64,000 bases of DNA, from NCBI GenBank assembly GCA_037144255.1, contig JBAWXE010000003.1, positions 1 to 64,000 of the forward strand. Direction: 5' to 3'. A model generated the notes under the pieces. That model was given only the letters and a program-made list of their open reading frames with translations. It did not search any database and was not told where the DNA came from. Position 1 is the stretch's first letter; each line of letters starts with the position of its first letter. Of the stretch, positions 45,453 to 54,150 are shown piece after piece. Both the position numbers and the translations under genes were made by a program. Origin of the DNA: JBAWXE01 sp037144255. GTDB taxonomy: Bacteria; Bacteroidota; Bacteroidia; Chitinophagales; Chitinophagaceae.

Positions 45453-45622
45453 ACTTACATGTTTTGTGGTTGATATAGTGTTGAGGGTATGTATGAAGAC
45501 ATTCGCAAAATGAAAAACGTTGGTATTTATGCGATTTACAGTCATAGATAACTGTATGTACATATAAAATTCCGCTGTTGTTGGTCTTATTTTCTGATCA
45601 ATAATTAATAATACTGAAACAA

Positions 45623-45641
45623 ATATTTGTTAGCCCCTACC
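45623..45641. repeat. 19 bp repeat, copy 2 (inverted relative to copy 1)
   Basis: ATATTTGTTAGCCCCTACC is the exact reverse complement of 22504-22522. It contains the -33 TTTG and most of the spacer of the promoter at 45626-45658. Confidence 0.7.
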
Positions 45642-45658
45642 TCCATTTCGTATCTTTG
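45626..45658 (+). promoter_or_regulatory. Rightward promoter with no conventional downstream gene
   Basis: TTTG (45626-45629), 21 nt, TATCTTTG (45651-45658): a good -33/-7 pair. The expected transcript starts near 45665 and runs through a 24-codon ORF and the phased ATGCAC array toward the convergent adenine deaminase gene. Confidence 0.6.
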
Positions 45659-45705
45659 TAGCTAATTATGAACCTCTAAATATTCATAATGAAAAACAAA
45701 ACACT

Positions 45706-45780
45706 ATGAAAAAACAGATTTGCTCAAATGCACCCTTCTTCTATCCTAACTCATTGGTAATCAGCCATACTCGCTTATAA
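45706..45780 (+). CDS. Possible 24-residue leader-like ORF
   Basis: ATG at 45706, TAA at 45778-45780; peptide begins MKKQICSNAPFFYPNS. It overlaps the stop of an even shorter frame (MKNKTL) and lies about 40 nt after the promoter's expected start. No family is recognised. It may be a leader peptide, a remnant or chance. Confidence 0.25.
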   Translation: MKKQICSNAPFFYPNSLVISHTRL

Positions 45781-45883
45781 TTATTCAAAAAATGCACAGA
45801 AGATGCACCCCTAATGCACACCAAATGCACGGATGATGCACACCTAATGCCAGCCATGCACATTTGATGCAAGGCAAATGCAA
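45728..45883. repeat. Phased array of ATGCAC units, 11 bp period
   Basis: ATGCAC or a close variant starts at 45728, then at 45792, 45803, 45814, 45825, 45836, 45847 (ATGCCA), 45856, 45867 and 45878 (ATGCAA). The steps between the last nine are 11, 11, 11, 11, 11, 9, 11 and 11 bp, close to one DNA turn. The period is not a multiple of three, so coding repeats do not explain it. Confidence 0.75.
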
Positions 45884-46056
45884 GCTACTATCAGTTCTTT
45901 TCTTGCTCCATCAATGCCACCATTTCTACTTTAAGGTGAAATCTCCTGAGCACATGCAATCAGCTTTTATAACCCTGATCCATATGTGACACAGTAACCC
46001 AATTGCGACACTCAAAAATAAATAAACAAATTAGGGGAGTCCCGAACTCGTTTCGA

Positions 46057-46116
46057 GGTAACATTTGAAATCACACAACTTATAGATTATCAACCAATCT
46101 AACTTCTCATGTTACC
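46057..46116. repeat. GGTAACATT / ATGTTACC inverted repeat
   Basis: GGTAACATT (46057-46065) and CATGTTACC (46108-46116) pair over 8 bp, 44 nt apart, downstream of the adenine deaminase stop. The same half-site forms the palindrome at 36577-36605. Confidence 0.4.
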
Positions 46117-46156
46117 ATAAAAAATTTCTAAGAGTTTGTAGCCTTTCAAAAACTTA

Positions 46157-47797
46157 TCATGCCTCCACAGAAGTGAACTGAAACTTCCGCCCATCAAATA
46201 ACCCCATATCACTCAGTTTTAATGATGGTATCACCAATAATGCCATAAAGGATAATGTCATATAAGGGGCATGAAGTGGGGTGCCAAGTTCTTTGGCCTT
46301 TTTATCTATGAGAGAATATTTTGCTGCCACCTCATATCCATCTTCACCTGTCATCAGTCCGGCAATAGGCAATGGCATACAATCTACAGTGTCCGCATGA
46401 GCAGCCACTGATATACCCCCTTTGCAAGAAATGAGTGCATTTACAGCAGCACAAATCGTATCATCATCTACACCTACAGCAATGATATTATGACAATCAT
46501 GTGCTACAGTAGATGCTATAGCACCTTTTTTCAAACCTATATTTTTTATGAACCCTACAGATATAGGTGCATTATTATTATAGCGGTTCACCACTACTAT
46601 CTTTAAAATATCTTGTTCTATATCCGATACCCAACAACCATTTTCATTTTTTCCTTGCAATATAAGTTCATTAGTTACTAATTGACCTTCTATTGCTTCC
46701 ATCACTCTTATCAGCGGAGCATCTGATCGCACGTTTAAAACAAAATCCTTTGGGCTTTTCAGCTGACAATTAAAATTATTAATGGGTTCTACGCGTACAT
46801 ATGGCAATAAGGTTTTCCCCTTCTCAGCCACTAATCGGCCATCTATATATGTTTGCAGAATATCAAATGGTTGCAGTTTGTTGATCACTATAAAATCAGC
46901 AGGGTCATTTTCACGTAACATTCCCACTGGTAGTTTGTAGTGTAATACAGGGCTCACACATGCGGCCCATAAAATATCATAAGGAGTATAACCCTTTGCT
47001 AATGAACGTTTTACAAGGTCATTTATATGGTACAATACTAACTCATCTGGGTGCTTATCATCACTACAGAACATCACTTTCGTAGGCTGTGTTCGTAATA
47101 GGTCACAAAGTGCTTCATAATTTTTAGCAGCACTACCTTCACGTATCAGTATCTTCATGCCTGATTTTATCTTATCCAAGGCCTCTTCCATAGTAAAGCA
47201 CTCATGATCTGTTGTGATACCTGCGGCAGCATATTGTGAAGCTTCATCACCTTTCAGTCCTGGTGCATGTCCATCTATAGGTTTGTCTGCTTTTTGTGCT
47301 GCCTTGATCTTTGCCAGCACTTCAGGGTCATTATGTAAAACTCCGGGATAGTTCATCATTTCTGTTAAGTACCATATATCCGGGCTTTGTAACATTTTTT
47401 CTACAGCTGCAGAATCTAAGACAGCTCCTGCAGTCTCGAAGGAAGTGGCAGGGACGCAAGAGGGCGCACCAAAGAAAAATTTGAAGGGAGTTTTTTTGCT
47501 ATTATTGATCATATACTCTACCCCCTCTATACCACATACATTGGCTATTTCATGTGGATCAGATACCGTAGCAACAGTGCCATGCACAACTGCTATTCGT
47601 GCAAAAGCAGTAGGTACCAACATAGAGCTTTCTATATGCACATGTGCATCTATAAAACCCGGAAGAATATATTGATCAGGGGCTTTTGGTACTTCTTTGA
47701 TATTCCTAATGATTCCATCAATTACAGAAATTGTAGCAGGATAGGTGCGTCTTTGAAATAGGTCTATAAGTTGACCTGAGATGGTGAAAGTGCTCAT
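46157..47797 (-). CDS. ade: Ade, adenine deaminase
   Basis: Amidohydrolase that converts adenine to hypoxanthine for purine salvage. The metal-binding DAHVHIESSM (residues about 50-59) and HGTVATVSDPHEIANV are the family hallmarks; PIDGHAPGLKGDEASQYAAAGI with DHECFTMEEA holds the other His/Glu ligands. Length 546 aa is typical. Starts 38 nt downstream of the truncated haemoglobin gene, suggesting one operon with it and the LUD gene. Confidence 0.94.
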   Translation of the reverse strand: MSTFTISGQLIDLFQRRTYPATISVIDGIIRNIKEVPKAPDQYILPGFIDAHVHIESSMLVPTAFARIAVVHGTVATVSDPHEIANVCGIEGVEYMINNSKKTPFKFFFGAPSCVPATSFETAGAVLDSAAVEKMLQSPDIWYLTEMMNYPGVLHNDPEVLAKIKAAQKADKPIDGHAPGLKGDEASQYAAAGITTDHECFTMEEALDKIKSGMKILIREGSAAKNYEALCDLLRTQPTKVMFCSDDKHPDELVLYHINDLVKRSLAKGYTPYDILWAACVSPVLHYKLPVGMLRENDPADFIVINKLQPFDILQTYIDGRLVAEKGKTLLPYVRVEPINNFNCQLKSPKDFVLNVRSDAPLIRVMEAIEGQLVTNELILQGKNENGCWVSDIEQDILKIVVVNRYNNNAPISVGFIKNIGLKKGAIASTVAHDCHNIIAVGVDDDTICAAVNALISCKGGISVAAHADTVDCMPLPIAGLMTGEDGYEVAAKYSLIDKKAKELGTPLHAPYMTLSFMALLVIPSLKLSDMGLFDGRKFQFTSVEA

Positions 47798-47835
47798 AAG
47801 CTAAAGTTAGTAAGAGCAGCTGAAAGATGGGGAAA

Positions 47836-48228
47836 CTATTGTATTAAATTTCCTGATCTAGCCATTTTTACCTTCAAATCCAGAAGGTGTATCATGAGTG
47901 ATGCTCTATTCTTTATTTCATCAGCATTTGTGCCTTTAAACATATTGTCTACAGTTGTATTCCATAGTAGCACCCAACGTTGAAAGTGTTCTGCTTGTAG
48001 CGCTATTTTCTTATCAATATCTATGTGTTTTTTGATAGGATTACCATTATAACCGGGTTTGCTGAAAATAATCCCGTCCCAAAATTGGTACATAATTGGT
48101 AAGTGTTGCGACCAATTATCGCCAATGATGTCGTTAAAGATATGACCTATCACTTCATCTTTCTTTACTATGTCATAAAAAGTATTGACTAGTAATTCAA
48201 TGTCTTCTCTATTGGATAGGTCTTGCAT
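47836..48228 (-). CDS. Group III truncated haemoglobin
   Basis: 130 aa alpha-helical globin of the group III (P) truncated type. FYDIVKKDEVIGHIFND matches the B helix with its distal Tyr-like residues, LPIMYQFWDGIIF the E-helix region with Trp, and EHFQRWVLLWNTTVD contains the proximal His. Group III globins bind O2 or NO. It sits between the LUD and adenine deaminase genes on the same strand. Confidence 0.9.
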   Translation of the reverse strand: MQDLSNREDIELLVNTFYDIVKKDEVIGHIFNDIIGDNWSQHLPIMYQFWDGIIFSKPGYNGNPIKKHIDIDKKIALQAEHFQRWVLLWNTTVDNMFKGTNADEIKNRASLMIHLLDLKVKMARSGNLIQ

Positions 48229-48253
48229 TACATTGGCTATTTAAGTAAGATTA

Positions 48254-48913
48254 TCAGGCATTTATATAGAAGCAAAATACCTCTGCTGGTCCATGTACAC
48301 CTACAACCAGTGTTTTCTCAATATCGGCTGTTCTGCTTGGTCCTGTATTTAGATTGATCATAGATGGTGGATTAGTACCATAACGACTCTTAATGAAATC
48401 AAATGCTTGCTGTATATCAGGTACTATCTGGTTGCCATAAGCAACAATAATATGTACCGGAAAGAAAACGGAGGATGTGCGCCCTAAGTATTGTTTGCTA
48501 CTAAGTATCACAGATCCTGTACGTGCTACTAATACCTCGCAGCCTGTAATGCAAGCATCAGCTTTTTCTTCTTTTGAGTCGGCTGGCTCAATAAAATTGA
48601 GTTTATTATTGCTAAATAAGGTCAGCAGATTTTCTTGAGAACAAAGTAGTTGTTTCCATCCCCGACTATCATACAATGCATGGATATTATCCATTAGGTC
48701 TTGTTCATTCTCACAGAAAATGAATTTTCCTCCTAGTTTGATGAAAGCGTCTGCAAATGTTTCTTCAATGGTTACATCATTTTGAGCAAATGTGCTGGCA
48801 ATCGTTTCTTTATCCACTTCTGGAAATGGCATAGGAAGCGGTTGTTGGTTAAGATTTTTGCGGATCTTACTCAGTATATTTTCTCTTGATTTAGATGTTT
48901 TAAATGTTTGCAT
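48254..48913 (-). CDS. LUD domain protein (LutC/YkgG family)
   Basis: Lactate-utilisation type domain of 219 aa. The N-terminal SRENILSKIRKNLNQQPLP and the C-terminal NLNTGPSRTADIEKTLVVG followed by HGPAEVFCFYINA are the family signature. LutC proteins work with LutA and LutB in L-lactate oxidation, but neither is present, so the role here is open. First gene of a likely operon with truncated haemoglobin and ade. No signal peptide. Confidence 0.88.
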   Translation of the reverse strand: MQTFKTSKSRENILSKIRKNLNQQPLPMPFPEVDKETIASTFAQNDVTIEETFADAFIKLGGKFIFCENEQDLMDNIHALYDSRGWKQLLCSQENLLTLFSNNKLNFIEPADSKEEKADACITGCEVLVARTGSVILSSKQYLGRTSSVFFPVHIIVAYGNQIVPDIQQAFDFIKSRYGTNPPSMINLNTGPSRTADIEKTLVVGVHGPAEVFCFYINA

Positions 48914-48947
48914 GCCTATTCCTATTCATTGAAAGATATACAAAAAT

Positions 48948-48977
48948 AAAAAAGCGGTGATTAATCACCGCTTTTTT
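48948..48977 (-). terminator. Palindromic terminator after ftsH
   Basis: AAAAAAGCGGTGATT and its exact reverse complement form a 30 nt perfect palindrome with A6/T6 ends. It lies 7 nt after the ftsH stop (48984) and separates ftsH from the LUD operon. Confidence 0.9.
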
Positions 48978-48983
48978 ATTCGT

Positions 48984-50996
48984 TTATGCTGAAAAATTAT
49001 CAGAACTTATTGCAGCTGATGTAATAGGTGGGATGCCCTCATTTGGGGTCATTTCTTCATATGGACGCTTACCTATCAAGCGTTCCAAATCATCTTTAAA
49101 GAGTACTTCTTTTTTCAGAAGCTCCTGAGCCAATATCTGAAGATGTTCCATATGGTTGCTCAACAACTGTTTAGTACGAACATATTCTCCTGCTATCAGA
49201 GTACGCACTTCCTCATCTATTAGCTTGGCAGTTTCTTCTGAGTATGGTTTGGTCATATTATACTCTTGCTGTCCATCATAATAGGATACATTACCCACCT
49301 TAGTATTCATACCATAAATGCTTATCATAGAATAAGCCATCTTAGTAATACGCTCTAAGTCGTTTTGTGCGCCAGTAGATATTTGACCAAAAACCAGTTC
49401 CTCAGCAGCACGACCACCAAACAATGCTACCATTTGATCTTGCATTTGTTCTGTAGTGTATAAGTATTGCTCTTTGGGTAAATACTGAGCATAACCTAAT
49501 GCAGCTACACCACGAGGTACTATGGAGACTTTTATCAATGGGTAAGCATGTTCCAAGAACCAACCACAAATAGCATGTCCGGCTTCGTGGTAAGCTATTA
49601 CTTTCTTTTCCTCAGGAGAAATGATCTTATTTTTCTTTTCCAAGCCACCTATTACACGATCAATAGCATCGTTGAAATCGTCCATGTCAACCTCTGTCTT
49701 GCCTTTACGTGCAGCGATCAAGGCAGCTTCGTTACAGATATTTGCAATGTCAGCACCTGCAAAGCCAGGAGTTTGAGAAGCCAATTTCTTGATATCAAGA
49801 TCTTTTGATTTCTTGATAGGTTTCAAATGCACATCAAATATCTTCTCACGACCTTTTACATCCGGAATATCAATAGATATCTGACGATCGAAACGGCCAG
49901 GACGTAATAGCGCAGTATCCAATACATCCGGGCGGTTGGTTGCGGCTAATACAATGATACCCGTATCGCCACTAAAACCATCCATTTCTACCAATAATTG
50001 ATTCAATGTGTTCTCACGTTCGTCATTACTCATTACCACGTTTTTACCACGAGCACGACCGATTGCGTCTATTTCATCAATAAATACAATACAAGGTGCT
50101 TTTTCACGAGCTTGTTTGAATAAATCGCGAACACGGCTGGCACCCACACCCACAAACAATTCTACAAAGTCAGAACCTGACATAGAAAAGAAAGGTACTT
50201 GGGCCTCGCCTGCTACTGCTTTAGCCAGCAATGTCTTACCTGTACCGGGAGGCCCAACTAATAATGCGCCTTTAGGTATCTTACCACCTAATGCAGTATA
50301 CTTTTTAGGGTTTTTCAGAAAATCTACGATCTCCATTACCTCTACCTTAGCTTCATCCAATCCTGCCACATCGTTGAAAGTGATATTTACACGTGTGCCT
50401 TTTTCAAACAATTGAGCTTTCGATTTACCAATGTTGAAAATACCACCTGCTCCACCACTAGAAGCTCCGCCACCCATCTTACGCATGATGAGGAACCACA
50501 TAGCAATGATCAATATACCAGGTAACAAGTATAATTGCAGAAACTCACGTAAGAATGTACCTCTGGTTTGATAAATAACACGTACGCGTTGGTTATCTGC
50601 CAGATTTTGTTGTGCATCTTTCAGGTTTTGTTCAAACTGCTCAACAGAACCGATTTTAAAAGTACCTGCCGGTCCCTTTTCATTGTTAGCATTCACAGCC
50701 GGTGCTTTACCATCAGTAGGTGCAACTTGCGGGGCAGCCTTCTGATATATCTCAACTTCTGAATTGTTTACAACTACCAGTTTGTCTACGTTCCCTTTAT
50801 CAAGATACTGTGTCTTGAAATCTTGGAAACAGATCTCCTTAGCATTCTCACCTAAGCCTGTGCTGAAAAACTGCACACTCAATAGTGCAATAGCTATTAG
50901 GCCATAGATCCAATATATATTGAAACGAGGGCCTTTGCGAGGTGTGCGGGTGTCATTTCCCGGACCAGTACCGGGGCGTTTGTTATTATCTTCCAT
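48984..50996 (-). CDS. ftsH: FtsH, membrane AAA+ zinc protease
   Basis: ATP-dependent quality-control protease of the inner membrane. Two N-terminal membrane segments (IYWIYGLIAIALLSVQFF and YLLPGILIIAMWFLIMR) flank a periplasmic loop. Walker A GPPGTGKTLLAKAVAGE is near residue 247, Walker B CIVFIDEIDAIG follows, the second region of homology is present (ATNRPDVLDTALLRPGRFD), and the zinc site HEAGH is near residue 470. Length 670 aa. The rsfS gene lies 36 nt upstream on the same strand. Confidence 0.97.
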   Translation of the reverse strand: MEDNNKRPGTGPGNDTRTPRKGPRFNIYWIYGLIAIALLSVQFFSTGLGENAKEICFQDFKTQYLDKGNVDKLVVVNNSEVEIYQKAAPQVAPTDGKAPAVNANNEKGPAGTFKIGSVEQFEQNLKDAQQNLADNQRVRVIYQTRGTFLREFLQLYLLPGILIIAMWFLIMRKMGGGASSGGAGGIFNIGKSKAQLFEKGTRVNITFNDVAGLDEAKVEVMEIVDFLKNPKKYTALGGKIPKGALLVGPPGTGKTLLAKAVAGEAQVPFFSMSGSDFVELFVGVGASRVRDLFKQAREKAPCIVFIDEIDAIGRARGKNVVMSNDERENTLNQLLVEMDGFSGDTGIIVLAATNRPDVLDTALLRPGRFDRQISIDIPDVKGREKIFDVHLKPIKKSKDLDIKKLASQTPGFAGADIANICNEAALIAARKGKTEVDMDDFNDAIDRVIGGLEKKNKIISPEEKKVIAYHEAGHAICGWFLEHAYPLIKVSIVPRGVAALGYAQYLPKEQYLYTTEQMQDQMVALFGGRAAEELVFGQISTGAQNDLERITKMAYSMISIYGMNTKVGNVSYYDGQQEYNMTKPYSEETAKLIDEEVRTLIAGEYVRTKQLLSNHMEHLQILAQELLKKEVLFKDDLERLIGKRPYEEMTPNEGIPPITSAAISSDNFSA

Positions 50997-51032
50997 CTGT
51001 TCTTTGAGATCGTTATTATCTAATGTGAATGA

Positions 51033-51431
51033 TTAGTCGTTATACTCGGTTCTTTCTGCATCTGCCCATAAACTTTCCAGATCGTAAAACTTGCGGTGCT
51101 CATGTTGGAAAACATGTACAACAACATTTACATAATCTACTAAAGTCCATTCTTCACCAAATTCTATATGGTAAGGTTTTTCGTCACAGTCTGTTTTTAT
51201 TCTTTCCTCGATGTTTTGAGCTATTGCTTTTATCTGTATGTTAGATCTAGCCTCACATAAAATAAAAAAATCGGCCACAGCCTCATCTATCTTCCTCAGA
51301 TCAAGCGCTACAATTGCTTCACCTTTCTTTTCCTTAATTGCGTCAAGAATTGTTTTAAATATCTTACTATTTCGCGTTAGGCGGGTTGTTGACTTTTTGC
51401 GTGAATGTAGCGCAGTGATTATTTTCTCCAA
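51033..51431 (-). CDS. rsfS: RsfS, ribosomal silencing factor
   Basis: Iojap/RsfS family protein that binds ribosomal protein uL14 and blocks subunit joining. IVALDLRKIDEAVADFFILCEARSN and GEEWTLVDYVNVVVHVFQ are diagnostic, ending with YDLESLWADAE. Length 132 aa. No ATG precedes the conserved part; the frame begins with a TTG (51429-51431), so this is a TTG start or one further in. It is divergent to birA, which also lacks an ATG start. Confidence 0.92.
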   Translation of the reverse strand: MEKIITALHSRKKSTTRLTRNSKIFKTILDAIKEKKGEAIVALDLRKIDEAVADFFILCEARSNIQIKAIAQNIEERIKTDCDEKPYHIEFGEEWTLVDYVNVVVHVFQHEHRKFYDLESLWADAERTEYND

Positions 51432-51462
51432 ATTATTGCTGTTATTCTGTTTGGTTTGGTAA

Positions 51463-51470
51463 TATCTTTA
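51463..51470 (+). promoter_or_regulatory. Likely -7 box of birA
   Basis: TATCTTTA differs from TAnnTTTG at one position and is 24 nt before the TTG start at 51495. It would place transcription inside the longer reading, supporting the later start. Confidence 0.4.
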
Positions 51471-51494
51471 CAATCTATCAAAATTATAAATCTT

Positions 51495-52256
51495 TTGGCA
51501 CTAAACTTACAGGCTATTTTAGAAGCCCCTATTATACATCTTGATACTATAGACAGTACCAATAACTATGCCATGCAGCTAATAGATGCCGATAAGGCAC
51601 AGCCAGGCCTGACAATAGTGGCTAATGAGCAAACATCAGGTAAGGGGCAAAGGGGTAAACAATGGGTAGGAGTACCCGGCGAAAGCCTGTTAATGAGTCT
51701 TATAGTACAGCCAGAACATAAGCTGGATAGCCAATTTGCCTTTAATGCTGCTGTTGCAACAGCAATTGCTGAGGTTTTGGGGGAGTTAGTAACAGATACC
51801 AATGTACGTATTAAATGGCCCAATGATATGATAGTCAATGACAAAAAGACAGGGGGCATATTAATAGAAAATGTACTCAGAGGTTCGCAGTGGATGTACA
51901 GTGTTATAGGTATAGGTATCAATGTGCTGCAAACGCATTTCCCGGAGGAATTGCCTTATGCTACATCATTAAGAATGGAGACAGGTAAGATATTTAATAT
52001 TAATAAACTATGTATAGCTCTAAGAAAAAACATTGTAAATAATATATATTCATTGCGATCGAATGAGGAAAGCATAGAACAGTACAACAATTATCTTTAT
52101 AAGAGGGATATGGATCAGAGATTTTCGGATACTTCTGGTGAATGGATGGCACATATCCATAAAGTGATAGATACAGGACAATTGCTAGTAACCAGAGAAG
52201 ATGGAAAGGTGGAACAATATTCTCATGGGCAAGTGGTTTGGGTATGGGGCAATTAA
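51495..52256 (+). CDS. birA: Biotin--[acetyl-CoA-carboxylase] ligase
   Basis: Attaches biotin to the carboxyl carrier protein. Catalytic domain only, without the N-terminal DNA-binding helix-turn-helix of E. coli BirA: IDSTNNYAMQL, ANEQTSGKGQRGKQWVGVPG, KWPNDMIVNDKKTGGILIE and VIGIGINV. No ATG precedes the conserved start; TTG at 51495 is preferred because a TATCTTTA box (51463-51470) is just upstream; TTG at 51456 is the alternative. As it lacks an HTH, it is unlikely to be a repressor. Length 253 aa. Confidence 0.92.
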   Translation: MALNLQAILEAPIIHLDTIDSTNNYAMQLIDADKAQPGLTIVANEQTSGKGQRGKQWVGVPGESLLMSLIVQPEHKLDSQFAFNAAVATAIAEVLGELVTDTNVRIKWPNDMIVNDKKTGGILIENVLRGSQWMYSVIGIGINVLQTHFPEELPYATSLRMETGKIFNINKLCIALRKNIVNNIYSLRSNEESIEQYNNYLYKRDMDQRFSDTSGEWMAHIHKVIDTGQLLVTREDGKVEQYSHGQVVWVWGN

Positions 52257-52288
52257 TTAGATACTAAAATTAGTTTTTGAAATTAAGA

Positions 52289-54148
52289 ATGACAGCATCT
52301 GTTAATGTAAAAAAAGAATGGTGGTTGCATGTATCTATTATGATCATAGCAACTGTATTTGCGTACACCAAGATTTTTAATGCTGGTTTCATGTCGTGGG
52401 ATGATATGGACTATGTGTTTCAGACAAAAGATATTCAATCTATTAGTTGGGAGCATATCTGTAATTGGTTCTCTACATATTATATAGGTAATTATCAACC
52501 GCTGCCTGTTGCTACCTATGCCATAGATTTCTTACTAGGGGCTCAGCAACCGTTAGTATATCATATAGATAGCCTAATATGGCATATTGCTGATGTGTTA
52601 TTGTTGTATACATTCATCAATAAGATACAGAGTAATAAAATGGTAGGGTTTATAGTGGCACTATTATTTGCACTGCATCCTACACAAACAGAAAGTATAT
52701 CCTGGATAGCTGCAAGAAACAAGGTGATGAATGGCTTTTTCTTTTTCAGTGCTATGATCATGTATGTAGACTATGTAAGGAATAATGATCGTAAAAAACT
52801 AGTATGGGTATGTATAGCAGGATTTGCTGCTTATTTATGCAAAGCCACAGCTGTAGCACTTCCACTAGCACTATTTGCAATAGATATATGGTTGCAAAGA
52901 TCATTGAAGGATAAGAAAGTGTGGTTAGAAAAACTACCATTGATCTTGCTGGCAATACCTATTGCTATAATGACTTTGAATGCACAAAAGCAAGTGAACT
53001 TCTTAGAAGTACATCATGAGTTTCATTGGTATGATAGGGTAGCATTTGGTGGCTATGCATATGTACAGTATATACTACAATTATTATGCCCGTTAAAACT
53101 ATCAGTACTTTATCCATACCCAAAGGCAACCGAATTAATACATGTATTATATACAGTCATTGCTTTATGCATCGTGGGATCGATGATAGTTGCCTACAAA
53201 AAGAAATGGTATGTATTGCGTGGCGGTTTGATATTCTTCTCAGTAAATATTCTTCCAGTTCTGCAATTTGTACAGTTTGGGGAAGTATTAATGGCTGATA
53301 GGTATTTGTACATAGCTAGTATAGGTATTTGGTTTCCCATAGTATACTATATGTTTACTTATTTGGAAGCAAGATCGAAACGTATTCTTGCCATAAGTAT
53401 ATCCATTGGTGTATTGGGCATTTTTACCCTAATGACATTTGTACGTAATGATATATGGTTATCTGAAATGAATTTTTGGGAAGCAATAGTGGAAAAATTT
53501 CCCAATTCGTCTGTAGCACAGAATAGTATGGGAGGAGTGTATCTTAAAAAAGGAGATTATGGACAGGCCATGCAGTATATAGATGCTGCCATAGCCGAGG
53601 ACCCTGATAACTATAAGGCATGGTACAATAAAGGTGTAGCATATTTACGCCAATCAATGCCGGTAGCTGCTGTGCAGGCTTTTAATAAGAGTATTTCTAT
53701 TAATGAATATAGTAAAGCTCTTTTTTCAAGGGCCATGGCTAATGAGATCATGCATAAGCCTGAGCCAGCTTTAGCTGATATTGAAAAGGTATTACAACAA
53801 CAACCTGATAATGCCAGAGCATATTATATCAAAGGTTCTTGTCTAGAACAAATGAACAATATACCCGAGGCTATTAATAGTTACACAATGGCCATAGAGC
53901 GTGAATCCGGAGAGCCTCTATATTTTCTGAAAAGAGGTGTTCTTAATGCTAAAACAAACAGAAACAATGAGGCCATTAGTGACCTGGATCGTGCAATACA
54001 GATGGAACCGCGCATTGGAGAAGCATGGTATTGGAGAGGAATAGCAAAAGCTAATGTTAATCAAAACCCATGTGCAGACCTGAACGAATCAAGACGAAGA
54101 GGGTATAGAGATGCAGAAGAAGCAATACTTAAATTCTGTAAAAACTGA
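52289..54148 (+). CDS. TMTC-like membrane glycosyltransferase with TPR domain
   Basis: The first 390 residues form about ten membrane helices. GFMSWDDMDYVFQTKDI (with a conserved Asp pair), NYQPLPVATYAIDFLLG, FALHPTQTESISWIAARNKV and MADRYLYIASIG are characteristic of the TMTC/DUF1736 group of GT-C-like O-mannosyltransferases. The C-terminal 220 residues are TPRs (YGQAMQYIDAAIAEDPDNYKA, ARAYYIKGSCLEQMNNIPEA). It may glycosylate exported proteins; that is inference. ATG at 52289 is preferred over TTG at 52277. Length 619 aa. Confidence 0.82.
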   Translation: MTASVNVKKEWWLHVSIMIIATVFAYTKIFNAGFMSWDDMDYVFQTKDIQSISWEHICNWFSTYYIGNYQPLPVATYAIDFLLGAQQPLVYHIDSLIWHIADVLLLYTFINKIQSNKMVGFIVALLFALHPTQTESISWIAARNKVMNGFFFFSAMIMYVDYVRNNDRKKLVWVCIAGFAAYLCKATAVALPLALFAIDIWLQRSLKDKKVWLEKLPLILLAIPIAIMTLNAQKQVNFLEVHHEFHWYDRVAFGGYAYVQYILQLLCPLKLSVLYPYPKATELIHVLYTVIALCIVGSMIVAYKKKWYVLRGGLIFFSVNILPVLQFVQFGEVLMADRYLYIASIGIWFPIVYYMFTYLEARSKRILAISISIGVLGIFTLMTFVRNDIWLSEMNFWEAIVEKFPNSSVAQNSMGGVYLKKGDYGQAMQYIDAAIAEDPDNYKAWYNKGVAYLRQSMPVAAVQAFNKSISINEYSKALFSRAMANEIMHKPEPALADIEKVLQQQPDNARAYYIKGSCLEQMNNIPEAINSYTMAIERESGEPLYFLKRGVLNAKTNRNNEAISDLDRAIQMEPRIGEAWYWRGIAKANVNQNPCADLNESRRRGYRDAEEAILKFCKN

Positions 54149-54150
54149 TC

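Larger units (their letters stand above)
45453..46156. other. Gene-poor region with a promoter, a tiny ORF and an 11 bp phased array
   Basis: This 700 bp stretch separates the metalloprotease gene from adenine deaminase. It holds copy 2 of the 19 bp repeat, a TTTG-N21-TATCTTTG promoter pointing right, a 24-codon ORF at 45706-45780, nine to ten ATGCAC-type units (45728-45883) and GGTAACATT-type half-sites (46057-46116). No homologous gene was recognised. Confidence 0.6.

Noticed and set aside
45728..45883. CRISPR array
   Set aside because: The ATGCAC units repeat every 11 bp with no spacers of 25-40 bp and no cas genes nearby.
46033..46062. tRNA 3' end remnant (GGAGTCCCGAACTCGTTTCGAGG)
   Set aside because: On the minus strand a T-arm-like GTTCGGGACTC is visible, but only three base pairs of the T stem form and no acceptor or D arm can be made.
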